Source of the DNA: Locusta migratoria
Taxonomy: Eukaryota > Arthropoda > Insecta > Orthoptera > Acrididae
Reading direction: 5' to 3'
Length of the DNA stretch: 64,000 bases
Assembly (NCBI GenBank): GCA_026315105.1
Contig: CM048748.1
Span: 475,381,150 to 475,445,149 of the forward strand
The notes under the pieces are model-generated. The model did no database searches. It saw only the letters and a list, made by a program, of their open reading frames with translations, and was not told where the DNA came from. Positions 42,451 to 53,151 of this stretch are shown one piece after another (position 1 is the first letter of the stretch; each line of letters starts with the position of its first letter). A program made the translations under genes and the position numbers.

Positions 42451-43001
42451 GCGCTTTTTTTTTGTTTTGGTTTTTCTTGTCATGTCTCCTTCCTCCCCTT
42501 CAACCCGTCCTTGCTCTCGCCAATTGTTGCCTTCTCGGCCCGGCTTTATTGCCTTTAAACTGAATAGTTCCTGAGAGGTAACATTAAACTGCTTCTTCTG
42601 CGGTAGCTGCCCGCTTCAATGTCATCAGCAGTTAGTTTCCATAATTGTTGTTTGAAAGGAAAAAAAATAAAAGAAACCCCATTCTAGAAAACGAAAATAA
42701 ATGTACCTCCTCTGTTTTTTTCTTGGGTGTTCAGCTGCACGGCTCGGTGTACTAGCTGCTTCAAAGTTCGTCTTCTCGAAAAGATTGACTGTCGCAGAGT
42801 TACCGTGATTTATCGTTTTATATCTTCGTTGTTGTTAGCGTGATGCTGAGTCGTCTTCTCACTTAACTTCGAAGTGCTTGTCACCGTTTCCTCCTTTCTT
42901 ACCGACCCCAGGAATTTGTGTAAAACGTTGTTACTATTTAGTTTTTGAAACAACAAAAGAGGCAAACAAAACATTTTGCAAAAGTTGTTTTTTCGTTTAA
43001 A
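42451..43001. other. Likely 3' UTR of the Tx1 LINE plus unassigned DNA
   Basis: The stop of the Tx1-type ORF2 lies at 43002, so part of this stretch should be its 3' UTR. I see no clear poly-A or simple-repeat tail; an A-rich run at about 42657-42676 and a T-run at 42457-42465 are candidates. No gene recognised. Confidence 0.4.
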
Positions 43002-43427
43002 TTAATGTTCTAAGTAAAAAACATGCATATTTTCTCGGTAATTTTCAAATCGTTGTAACTTCTGATATTCGGTCTGTAGTGTTAACCAATAGTCGTTTTT
43101 ACTTTTTTCGCTTTCTGAGAAAACATAGTGTACTGTCTGTCCCTTTATCCAGTTGACTGCCTTTCTCTTGGCGTTAGGATAGGAAACTTCTTCTGGGTTG
43201 AGTAGTCGTGTTGGTGTGATCGTTCTGGGTGACGTGCGTAATATACACGCGAGTTTGTCAGTGCAGAGTTGCCATATGTCTTTGACGGGCTCACATGTAA
43301 ATCGGTGTTCCTCCGTATCAACTTGATTGCAGTTGCTGCAATTTGGTGTGTCTGCCAGATGAATCGCCTGTAACTTTGCGTTGGTCGGTATTTTTCTATT
43401 TACCACCAAATACCATGTGGACCGCAC
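43002..43427 (-). pseudogene. Tx1-like LINE ORF2, C-terminal domain
   Basis: 141-codon frame: 'STWYLVVNRKIPTNAKL', 'HLADTPNCSNCNQVDTEEHR' with 'FTCEPVKDIW', a CxxC...HxxxxC-type pattern typical of the ORF2 C-terminus in Tx1/L1-like elements. Stop at 43002. Separated from the RT by several frame breaks (43428-44064). Confidence 0.75.
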
Positions 43428-45027
43428 ATTGTGGGTAAGTGTGGGTCATGTATATTCTACCAGATGTTACGCCAGTTATATCTTTTATATTTGTGTTCTA
43501 CAACGTTACCCTGTTTGCATTCCATCATATTGTTATAGATTGCTTTTACCCTGTATCGATCTTTCTCAGGAGTATTCATCATAATATAACTGAGTTCTAA
43601 AAGAAATATCTCAGATGCCAGAGAGCGTTCGGTATGTGATGGACGTCAACAGGTGACAGTGACAAAGTGACCGAGGGCTGCTAATATTTTTTGAGCTATG
43701 ACCTTTGGCATTGGGAGGACCTGAGCGACGTAGTTTACTTACACTGTGATATAGATGTTTGCTAGCTCCACTTTATGAATGATGTTTAAGTTCCTCAAAC
43801 TATGTTGCTGTATTACAGCCCGTATTTTTGCCAATAGTTTCCTATAATTAGTGGCTGCCGTGCGGCGGATGCTACACGTGAATTCTATGCCAAGACAGTT
43901 AAGTGTTGCTATGTTTTTCATTGATGGTAAGGTCTAATCCTCGACCAACGTTCATAATCCCAGATTTATTTCGGTTTAATTTCGCTCCAGACGCGGCTTT
44001 GTAGGTTTATATAATCTGGAAAGCTCTTGCTATCTGCTCGGCTTCCGTGACCAGCAAGCACACGTCATCCGCATATGCCTGGCATATGATTTTGTGACCG
44101 CGTATTTGCAATCCTGGTAGGGTTTGAGTCAGGGAAATCAAGAGAGGTTAGAGGGCTATTGCGAAGAAAATCATCGACAGGACAACCCTGCCGAACTGAG
44201 CTCATGATGGTGATCGGTCTACTTAATTGCCCATTCACACTGATTCTCGATGTGCCATTCGTCAGAAGTGTATGCACTGTGTCAATTATTTTCTTCGTGA
44301 AGTGCATTGTCTCCATGGTCCGCAAGAGATAGTAGTGGCTCACTCTATCAAATGCCTTTTCGAAATCAAGAGACACTATTGCACTTTGGATGTCGCATGC
44401 TTCAGCTGTCGCTATGATGTCTCGGTATGCATTTAACGTCTGGGTTATTGTCCGGTCCTTGCCGACACTCGTCTGATAGGCACCTGTAACTTTGTCAATC
44501 ACCGAATTAAACTGTCGCATGATGATGCGCGCGAAGATTTTATAATCAGTATTTAGTAAGGTTATTGGCCTGAGATTGTCTACAGTCTTCCCTCCTGGTG
44601 TTTTGGGGACTAACACCACAATTCCTTCACAGAATTCCTTGTAGGTATCATTCTTGTGATTCATGATGTCATTGCATACGAGAATCAACTTACTAACCAG
44701 CTGTTGTCTTAAGGTGTCGTAGAACTCAGCTGGCAGTCCGTCGGGGCCGGGTGTTTTGTTTTTCGGGCTGTTTCGTATGGCATCTGCTACTTCTTCCTCG
44801 GTGATCTCTGTCGCCAGCTCTTCAGCTTCTGCAGTAGTTAATCTCGTCGACGATCGTGCCAGAAGAGCGAGTTGTGCCGTTTCGTCCACGGGTTTGTCTG
44901 CTAGCAGTAGAGTAAAATGGTTGTAGATTTCCTCTCGTATTTCAGATTGGGTGGTCACACACCTTCCGTCTGTAGTTTTTAGTGCGGTCAATATCTTCCT
45001 ATTTCGTTCCTTTTTTTCTTGTATCAC
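43428..45027 (-). pseudogene. Tx1-like LINE ORF2, reverse transcriptase
   Basis: Frame 44065-45027 (320 codons) has 'NSPKNKTPGPDGLPAEFYDT', 'GIVVLVPKTPGGKTVDNLRP' with 'ITLLNTDYK', motif A 'AIVSLDFEKAFDRVSH' and 'SSVRQGCPV' (motif B start). A frameshift right after motif B puts 'ICQAYADDVCLLVTEAEQI' (motif C with both aspartates, about 44040-44095) in another frame. A later piece (43739-43921, 'LNCLGIEFTCS') is the post-RT region. Catalytic residues are present, but the reading frame is broken. Confidence 0.87.
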
Positions 45028-45099
45028 GTGTTACAATTGACGTCGTCTCTTCGTGTGTCGCATTTTGTAGGCGATTTCTAACTTGGCAACCTGCCAGTT

Positions 45100-46070
45100 G
45101 TTTCCGTTTAATTGTTAAAATCGTGGCCTTGATTATTTTGATCTGTGCGAAGTTGTCCGTAACTGCTCTCAAGCACTGGAAGTAAAATTCCACGGTTCTT
45201 CTCTGAGTATTTCTCGCGGGAGTACTGTTTCATAGTTTTTATTAATGAAGGTTTTGCACATTTTATCCACCATTTAAATGCCGAATCGTATCTCGGAAAC
45301 TTACTTTCACATACCGCCCATGTATTGCGCAATATGGCATGACACCCTGCATCTGACAGATGTGATGTGTTCAGTTTCCACAATCATCTTGCTCTATATG
45401 TTCCTTGTTTTTCTAAATTTATGGTGCAGATGTACGCAGAGTGGTCTGAAAACACCGTCGGCCACCTCTCTGCTTGCAGAATGTGTTGTCGTAGGTTCGA
45501 TGTTGTATAGATCCTACCGAGGCGACTGGCTGAATGATGGGTCACATAGGTGAACCCGGGTGCATCTCCATGTTGCAACTCCCATGTGTCTACCAGATTA
45601 AGTTCCCTGATTATATTCTGAACTTCCATGAACGTATTGAAATTGGGAGTCTGATCTTTTCGGCTAAAGACGCAGTTAAAATCGCCTCCAAAAATTACGT
45701 TTTCAGTCTGCGATGCGAAGAGAGGCGCTATGTCACCTTTAAAGAATTCTGCTCTCTGTCGCTTTTTTCCTGTTCCGGAAGGTGCATAAATATTAATAAT
45801 CCTCGTGTTATTGAGTGTGGCGGCAATACCTCTGCTATTTCTCCACGTAATTGACCATAATTCTTTCCCTGGCCATGTTGGCAGTCCCGTGTTCACTGCC
45901 ATTACCGGGATTAATTAGCGCATTGTAGCCTGTTATATGTTCTGGGCTAAGTTCTGCGATTTCCTGCAACAATCCGATGGCTATCTCAGCTGCGTATAGA
46001 AAATCTTGAAGATTTCTGAAGTTAAATGTTCTGCTGATCTTGTTGAGATTTATCGTGGCAAAAATCTGTG
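45100..46070 (-). pseudogene. Tx1-like LINE ORF2, APE endonuclease
   Basis: The start region (about 46070-45910) reads 'IFATINLNKISRTFNFRNL' and 'IGLLQEIAELSPEHITGYNA'. Frame 45384-45902 continues with 'IINIYAPSGTGKKRQRAEFF', 'VIFGGDFNCVFSRKDQTPN' (catalytic GDFN) and 'PTVFSDHSAYICTI' (SDH motif). Frame 45108-45383 is the linker to the RT. The endonuclease motifs are intact, with a frame change at about 45905 and a stop near 45383. Confidence 0.85.
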
Positions 46071-46721
46071 TTAGATGCTACGCTCCTTCCGGGTGAGTAT
46101 AGTAGTGGACCATTTAGAAAAAGTCCGAGTCGACCTCTGCTTCATGAGCAAGGGCCGTGGACTCCCGCTACCGGATGCCGTCTGCCTTCCGGACTCCTAC
46201 TTCATCTGGAGGACTGTCTTCCATTTCGTCTGCCCAAGTGCCTGTAGGGTTGTGGTCACACTTTGCTGGTTCTCTTTCTGTTGGGTGTTTACTTTTGTCA
46301 TCTTGGTCCACAGTGTCCATCTTCGTTTGTAACGTTGAGGTCTGTTTCCCCTGGCAGACTCCGGGTCCTCAGTCCGAGACTTTTTTACGGCCTGAGAATT
46401 GCCGGAATGATTCTGAGTTGTTGTATCCGTCAGTTTTTGGCGTATCTGTTTCGCCTTTTCGCGCAGTATTTGCTCGTTTTTGTCTGCTCCTTCGTGTGCT
46501 TTCCGTCTTTTGTTATGTTTCTTCGGAGAGGTAGTCTCGGCCTGCCATTCGTTGTCGTCTTCGAACCCAGATTGTTCGTTCATGGGCGTGCAGTCAGCAG
46601 CGTGCACTGCCTCGGAATGTCCGTCCCCTTGTTCTCGGCGCATTGTCTGCTCTCCTCCACTTTCTGCGGGGCAGTTTGCGGGGTGACCGGTGAAGTTTCC
46701 GCCTCCACGGGTGTGTGATGT

Positions 46722-46918
46722 GCCGCGGTGGAGTAGCCGAGCGGTCTAAAGCGTCTCGCTGCGGAGCGCGCGGTTGCTCGCCGTGGAGGTTCGAGTCCTG
46801 CCTGGGGCATGGGTTTGTGTGTTTGTCCGTAGGTTACTTTACCTAGGTTTAAGTAGTTTGTAAGCTACGGACTGATCACCACGCAGTTTGGTCCGATAGA
46901 TTTACAGACATTTGAACA

Positions 46919-46955
<37 letters not shown>
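46722..46955 (+). mobile_element. SINE family A, copy 5, with (TG)n tail
   Basis: tRNA-like head 'gagtagccgagcggtctaaa', B box 'ggttcgagtcc', tail 'cagacatttgaacatttg', then a 44-bp (TG)n run (46919-46962). TSD 'gtgtgtgatgt' at 46711-46721 and 46956-46966; because the TSD itself begins with GTGTGTG, the microsatellite probably grew by slippage from the junction. It lies opposite in orientation to the Tx1 LINE it interrupts. Confidence 0.9.

Positions 46956-46962
<7 letters not shown>
46919..46962. repeat. (TG)n microsatellite at SINE junction
   Basis: 22 TG units, uninterrupted, bridging SINE tail and 3' TSD. The HTHTHT strings read on the minus strand are artefacts of this repeat. Confidence 0.97.
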
Positions 46963-46963
<1 letters not shown>

Positions 46964-47690
46964 TGTTCTTTTGGCTCCATGTAAGTCTCTAGTGTGACAT
47001 CTAAATTGGGCTCCGGTGCGGTGTTTACTCGGGCGGCATCGTAGACACTGGGCCCTGCCTGTCTCGCTCGCCTGTCGGAATTTGCGCCACGCGCCGCTGT
47101 ACACCACTGGGCGCGGACGTGCGTTGTGGAACCGCAAGCCGAGCAAGTTCGTGGTTGGCTATCACAAATCACAATTGCTCTATAACCGCATACCGTAATG
47201 TGAGAGGGAATGTGTTTTACCATTTCAATTCTCACCTGACGTACGGCATTTAGTACCGGGAATATGTGATGCCCAGACCATTTTTCGGCGACGTTACTTA
47301 TGACGTTGCCGTAAACTTTCAGTTTCGCATTAATTTGCTCGGCAGTTACTTCAAAGGGAAGTTAGAATATTTTGACTGTTAGTACTCCAAAACCAGCATA
47401 TGATACTCGTACTTCACCAACATGACCATCCGAATGTTTAAACTTTAATGAACCACTACAGGATTCTATTATCTGCTCACATTTCGTCGGGCTTACTAAC
47501 TTGAGGTACACCGTGCTACTGACGATTGAGAAATGGATGCCAATGATGACATCTATGGTAATTTTCATAACGTCTCGCAGAAATAATTCAACTTCGAAAG
47601 ATTTCGGTCTCGGTAAATTCGGGTCGAAACTCAGTTTCAAAGTATCTATTCGTTCTGATTGATTATCCATTGCTTTCGGTTAGCGTTCTT

Positions 47691-48009
47691 CTACAATAAC
47701 AACGCTGAAGCGCGCACTCACCTCACAGCACAGCGACGATGTAAACACACGGCCGCTCCACACTTCACCACAGCACGGCCGCCACCAGCGGAATGGCGCT
47801 TTAGACCACTCAGCTAACTCCGCGTTGCAGCCAAAGCGACAACACGGACTGTCTTAAAACATGTTTCCCTCCACACCACATACTTTAATTCTGCCTCAGT
47901 GTTCCCTGTGAAATGCGTATCAAATTGCCAGGGCTCTCTTATATTGGAATAACACCCTAGCAAAGAACGTGAATGGGAACAATCCCGCCTTGTTTCTCAG
48001 GCTGAAGTG
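47691..48009. other. Possible LINE 5' UTR and a tRNA-like SINE head (47806-47864)
   Basis: Just upstream of the Tx1 ORF1 start. At 47806-47864 the minus strand reads 'aagacagtccgtgttgtcgc' and 'gttagctgagtggtctaaag', which nearly repeats, in inverted orientation, the segment at 48612-48669. No coding sequence. Confidence 0.45.
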
Positions 48010-48812
48010 ACATAAATATCAACAAATAATACAATTCCTTGAAACAACATAGTCTTGTTATACCAAAGCTATTAAACATAAGGAGAGGCAGTGAATTAAA
48101 ATTTGTGCTCTTGTGTCCCAGCCTCGTCGCCACTCTTTTGTCTCGTTTCCGCCGGTTGTCATAGGTGTCGGTGGCCGAGTAGAAAGAGACCGACACAGGA
48201 AAATAGGATGCACGAGTGTGCAGGTACGGAGGTGAGCAGCCAGTAGGACAGCAGAAACTAGAAACACTAGAGTAAATTAGAACGAGATATATATTTCGTG
48301 GAGTCTTGGTAATACTTAACTTTTACATAGTTCTTGACTTCATAGTTTATATAGAGGTCTGCCTACTGATGATTCTTAGTGCCTATCTGAGTCCGAAATG
48401 TTAACTGGTGCCTATCTCAGTACCAAGTGAACGATGCAGCAGTCGTGGCCACGAGCGGAGTTGCAGCAGAGGGCGCTCGTGGCTGACGTAAGAACGCCGC
48501 GCCGTGCGTGCATGGCGGCACGCGGCGTAAGTACGTGGCGCGCACTTTAGACTTGTGCGACACCACATGTGATGTGGCCAGGATTCAAATAAGGGACCTC
48601 CTACTTTAAGACAGTCCGTGTAGTCGCTTTGGTTGCAATGCTGTGTTAGCTGAGTGGTTTAAAGCCTCTACTTAGGAAGTAGGACGTCCCGCGTTCGGAT
48701 GCAGGCCACATCACAAATTTTAATTCACTGCCTCTCCTTATCTTTAATACTTTTGGTATAACTAGACTTTGTTGTTTCAAGGAATTGTATTATTTGCTGA
48801 TATTTACATGAA
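48010..48812. mobile_element. Two head-to-head SINE family C copies (inverted repeat), split by a solo LTR
   Basis: The left arm (48010-48107 plus 48572-48607, minus-oriented) and the right arm (about 48672-48812, plus-oriented) are inverted copies: 'caattccttgaaacaac', 'ttataccaaa', 'aaggagaggcagtgaattaa' on the left and their reverse complements on the right. Between them the right copy has a tRNA-like head (48607-48671; A-box-like 'tagctgagtggtt', then 'gcgttcggatgcagg'). The Gypsy LTR at 48108-48567 sits in the left arm with TSD 'tgtg'. SINE assignment of family C is tentative; a foldback element is an alternative. Confidence 0.65.
48108..48567 (-). repeat. Solo Gypsy LTR in the left SINE arm
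   Basis: Minus orientation, starting TGTGGTGTCG at 48567 and ending near 48108. Flanked by 'tgtg' at 48104-48107 and 48568-48571; with the LTR removed the left arm matches the right arm across the junction ('aaatttgtgatgtggcc'), which proves the insertion. It shares the 'aaccggcggaaacga' variant with the LTR at 9386. Confidence 0.9.
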
Positions 48813-48813
48813 G

Positions 48814-49032
48814 TTAAAGTTGCCACTCTGTTCCTGTAACGATTTCATCATTCTCCTGGCCTTGTGACAGCAGGACTGCCATGCAGGGCTGTGCGTCGTC
48901 TGCACGCAGCACGCGCCACTTGTCGACCGCCTCGTGCACTGATGCCGCGGATGGCCGCGTGGTGATCCACACACCACACCACAGCTCAGCCGCCGCCCTG
49001 CCCTGCAGTATACGTCTCAAGCAGCCGCTCAC
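48814..49032 (-). CDS. Possible orphan coding segment, 72 codons
   Basis: A GC-rich frame with balanced composition: 'GVWITTRPSAASVHEAVDKW' and 'RVLRADDAQPCMAVLLSQGQ'. It is preceded (minus) by 'cttctag', a passable 3' splice acceptor, then GTGAGC. It stands out in composition from the AT-rich surroundings and is not recognised as a transposon domain. It might be an exon fragment of a host gene, or chance. I do not recognise the family. Confidence 0.22.
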   Translation of the reverse strand: MSGCLRRILQGRAAAELWCGVWITTRPSAASVHEAVDKWRVLRADDAQPCMAVLLSQGQENDEIVTGTEWQL

Positions 49033-50210
49033 CTAGAAGCAGGGTTGCCAAATTAGCGGAATTCCCACTAAATTTTTCGAATCTTACACACAATCAGCGG
49101 GTTAAAATTTTCATTTAGCGGTCAACAGATGTTTTAACAATTTGTGTATTTTAGCCTGCATCAATATTTTTCTGTTTAACTGACTGCCTTTATTATACTT
49201 CCTATCATTCATGTACTTATTGCACACGCATGAAGTTTGAGAGACGACCGTCTGTCGTCTTCCATATATTTCTTTTAAAAAATTGTAATTTATTTGATGC
49301 TGCAAGATTAGCATTTTGTTAAAACTAGAACCCCACTCTTTTCGAGGCATGCAGAATAGCATTTTTATTGCATGTTTTAAAATATTAGTTTGTGAAATGT
49401 TAGTTAATATTGCTAGGATTTTGTTATTTTAATATTTTATTATTGTCCCCGTGATAATGTGTACTTGTTTTACTTTAAAGTAGATGTGCAAGAATCTACT
49501 GGCTGCCTGAATGTGGGTAGTACTAGCTCGCTTTGCGTGGTTCTCTCTGGCTCAGAGTCGATAGTTAGTCTTTACCAACACCTGCTGCTGATGCGACCAA
49601 AGAGGATTCTACACCCTTTGGTTACAAGCCAAACGACGAGCCCTCTTCAGGGTGAGTCTTGCAATCTTCTATCCCCACCACCGAAGTTTTATGGGTTTTT
49701 CCCAGTTTCCAATAGCTTTCACGACTTCTGGCCGCTCGGTGGTCACTTTGTGCTGGGATCATGGTGAGGTAAGCTTGGTTCTGCTCTTATGTCCGCGGAG
49801 ATGGTAGTGATTCGTTGTCTAGCATTTTTAACTTAGCCTCTTGAACTTAGATTCATTTATTAGAATATTTTTTCCGATCGTGCGCGGAAATGTGTTCTAG
49901 TTTTTCAATCGAATGATTTCCAACAGATAAACGCGGTGTATGTGTTACTAGTTGCAGTTTGATAAGGGCCTGGTGTATTCAAACCTTTTGTGATTATGTG
50001 GCGGTGTACGAACCCTGTGTACATTCTTTTTAGCTTTGTGTGGCCCAATATCTCACTAACGATATGTTCATTTTTGTACAGTGAATGTAAAAATCTTTCT
50101 TATCGTTTCCTTCCGTGAGAAGTATGTGTTACACGTGGTTGGTTCTTAGAATATAGCCTTCAGTTTCCACTATTGTTTGTTCCATGCCCTTAAGGCAAGT
50201 AACTATGCGT
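49033..50210. other. Unassigned DNA, 1.2 kb
   Basis: No domain or clear repeat recognised. It may include the left part of the LTR-like repeat that begins to match at 50211, since the matching start there is set by the truncated right copy. Confidence 0.4.
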
Positions 50211-51470
50211 GTATCCTTCTGATTTCCACTAACATTTCGCCATCTTCTCTCCCCGCCTATTTTAATTATGCTGTTGCGTCTCCGAACTTGTAGTATGCAC
50301 TCAGTCTTTGTCATTAATTATCTCCGAGCCTTGTACAATATCCTTTAATAGCTTCCTTGTGAAATTCTCTGTATTTCTATGGGTTGCATACCGTAGTTTT
50401 TATTTTTATTTTTCCGACTTTGTAATTATTTCACTTTTCCTCGTTTTGAGACTGAACTTCTTCCGTCTCTGTGAACGCTCCCAGTCGCATGTTTCTGCAT
50501 TTCAGTAGCTTCCTTATGAAATTCTACGCAGTTCTAGGGGTTGCATGCCGTAGATAATTTCCTTTATTTTTCGGAATTTGAATTGATACATTTTTATCGA
50601 TTTTCGGAATCACGGTGGTCCGAGCTCCGATTTCAGGGGCTTGCAGCTATTCACCTGAATTCACGCCACTTCTCATAAAACCAGTGCCTAGATAGTTTAC
50701 TCTCAGACTGCATCTTATGAGTCCGCCAAGATTTCGTGTAATAAATCCGATTTGTAACCACTTCACATTCAGTGGATTGCGATCATGTAACGTAGCCGTG
50801 TGTCGCCGTCAACGTGTTTGCTCGGGGCCTAATCTAAATGTCACTTAACTTTGCTATACTCACGCACCATCTCAGATCATGCATGACAGATCAGACCCAT
50901 CTGTTTGTAAACCCCCCCCCCCCCCCCCCCCCAGTAGCGTTACGTTCTGTGTAATTTATGTTAAATTCATCGTCAGTATTAGACTACGTAAATGAGATGC
51001 ATTTTTCTTGTATTGACAAAATTGGTACCCCATTTTTACTTGCCTATAAATTGTAGTTGTCTAGTACCTCCCCCTTTTATTTAATATTGTTTTTCACCAC
51101 TGCTGGAAACAACCTCAGATGCAATTTTTTATGTTTTAGTTCCGTTACGCCATAAACGTTTTTTCTTAGCTGTCTTTATGAAATAACTTTAATTGTGGTG
51201 GCTTGTTTATTTATGCCTGTGCGTAACCTCGTGTGAACTGATATGTATGTTGGCCACTGTAACGTTAACTTCCTGTTATTAGAGTAATTTGAACAAGTCA
51301 GTTCTCAATTTGGGCCAGGGAACAAGGTTTTGCAGCAGGGAGTAACCGGTAGCCCACACGGAGCTTTTGCTAATTTTACTGCTAAAATTAAGCTTTTTTA
51401 TAACATGAACCTCTTATCTAGATACCTCCCCCCAGAATTAAGCTTTTATTTCGTATAGTGGGCCACTTTT
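50211..51470 (+). repeat. Left direct repeat (LTR-like)
   Basis: Long direct repeat matching 53152-54058. Contains a C20-type run at about 50912-50932 and an internal duplication of 'tagcttcctt(g/a)tgaaattct' (50349 and 50507). The true LTR may start further left. Confidence 0.65.
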
Positions 51471-51824
51471 ATCTGGCTTTCCGCTGCCAGGATTCGCTCT
51501 TGTAGCGGATCGTCTGTTCAATGAAATAGTTTTTTGCTTTAAATGCGTGCGAGAATATTTTTTTAAAATTTTTTTACCCTCTCAGTGGGTGAATGTGTAA
51601 TATTAGCAGGGCGAATTAATCTCTTTCATTTTATGTGTTCAGCGCTCGTGTGTTTCAGTGTATTTTTATGTCATTTTGGATGGGTTATTTTATGTAATTG
51701 TTTTTGTAAAAAGAGCACAGCCACAGTGCATTGCATGTGAAGGTTTTAGTTCGTGTTTCGTTACGCGGTTTTGTTAGGCTAATCTAGTGTTCGTTACTTT
51801 TGTTGTTATAAACTACTTGTGACG

Positions 51825-53147
51825 ATGTAGAATAGTTCTGCCTTGTCCGTTTCCACTCACTCTAGGCGATTAAACCAAAGTGAGGTCCGTGAAAAGTCGT
51901 CTAGGTCAGATCTTTCGACCGAAAGGGAAAAAGTAGCGAGTACAGACGGCAGTGTTTCCGTTGAAAACGCGACTTGTCTAAACGTGGACGCGACCGGAAG
52001 TGAGGGCAGGGGCGAACAAAGCGGACCGCATACCAATATGCCGGTTTCTGCTACTGCGAAAACTAAACTAGTTCAACCGGTGTTACTAGGCCCGTGTGCG
52101 TTTCTGATACGTCTCTAAGGGGCCATCATGCCTTTCATGAGAGAAATGAAAACAGTGATGGAAGCGCAGAATGCTTCAGTTCCGGAATTAAAAGCAGGGA
52201 TGGCAGCGCAGTATGCTTCAGTTCAGGAATTAGAAGCAGGGATGGAAGCGCAAAATGCTTCAGTCCAGTCCGATCTTATCAAGGTTTCTGCGCAGTGCAG
52301 GGAGGCGCAAAGTAACATTGTTCAGGTTATTAACAATAATCTGGATGGGATGCTCAACGATATAGTGTGGCTAGTTCAGCAGAAGCTACATCTGCCCTTT
52401 CCGACCGTGTAGATACTAATATCCACTCTCTTAATGGGAGAATCGATTTGGTAGACGGTCGGATGACAACCGATGAACTAGGCACACCGATGGACTAGGC
52501 GCGCGCGCCTAGAAAAGCTGGCCACTCAGTGGCGCAGCTTCTACAGACCGGGGAGACAGCGGCAGACAGGGCAGCTCCCGCTGTTGTAAATGAATCAGAG
52601 GAAGTTCGCGACTTACTCCGGTTCAAGGAACAACAGTGGGAAATGAGCTGCAGGCGTCGCGATTAGCGGCCGAGCTAGAGGAACGCATCCCGCGTCTGGA
52701 GCAAGTCTCTATGACACCCCCACATCCCACGCAAGTAGAAAACGCCTGCCGCAGTTTGTGTGGAGGTCGGCCCTGTCGTTCCGACCGTGGAGATGATTCG
52801 GCTACCGAGGAGGTGGAAGTCGAACCTCTGCGTGCCCGTCCTCCCGTAAGAGAAAGAACGAGTCCAGTGCCTGTGCAAGAGCTAGTGCAGGCGTTTGATT
52901 ATAACCACTTTCTGACAGTAAAAAATTACCAGGTCTTCCGAAACTCTGCAAGCGCCCCCCCCCCCCCCCCCCATATGGCTAGAGCAATTCGATTACTCTC
53001 TGCGTCCTAACTGGCCAGAAGGTCAGAAAATCGAGTATGTGTGCGGATATCTCGAGGGGGAGCCCGTCACACAGATGTGACCTCTCTTGAGATATTGCCG
53101 CTACTATGACGATCTTAGGGAGCATTTCCTGTCTGCCTACTGGTCAT
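51825..53147 (+). pseudogene. Gag-like protein of the non-autonomous element
   Basis: The ATG at 51825 is followed at once by TAG, so the natural start looks inactivated. The frame then runs on (51831-52118: 'NQSEVREKSSRSDLSTEREK'), shifts to 52128-52412 with a repeated motif ('MEAQNASVPELKAGM', 'AAQYASVQELEAGM', 'MEAQNASVQSDLIK', three imperfect units), and to 52636-53010. A C-run at 52957-52972 causes another shift, after which 'PNWPEGQKIEYVCGYLEGEP' and 'DLREHFLSAYWS' (about 53005-53147) give a recognisable retrotransposon capsid C-terminal part. The first half is a coiled-coil-like segment. Broken throughout. Confidence 0.6.
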
Positions 53148-53151
53148 AGAG

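Larger units (their letters stand above)
46085..47670 (-). pseudogene. Tx1-like LINE ORF1 with CCHC knuckle, split by a SINE
   Basis: The ATG at 47670 opens 'MDNQSERIDTLKLSFDPNLP' and 'FEVELFLRDVMKITIDVIIG' (47362-47670). After a shift the frame 46968-47235 gives 'RIEMVKHIPSHITVCGYRAI' and a knuckle 'CSACGSTTHVRAQWC'. Beyond the SINE (46722-46955) comes a charged, Lys/Gln-rich tail (46197-46643, 'KKHNKRRKAHEGADKNEQIL'). ORF1 proteins of this branch bind RNA. The SINE plus at least one frameshift prevent expression of a whole product. Confidence 0.78.
43002..47690 (-). mobile_element. Tx1-like LINE, near full length
   Basis: Minus strand, about 4.7 kb: ORF1 47670-46085 with a cysteine knuckle, ORF2 about 46070-43002 with APE endonuclease, RT and a C-terminal domain ending in a cysteine-rich motif. 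The RT and ORF1 style ('RPITLLNTDYKIFARIIMRQ') points to the Tx1/L1 branch and not RTE, I or CR1. A SINE interrupts ORF1. Frameshifts affect both ORFs; the copy is inactive. Confidence 0.82.
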
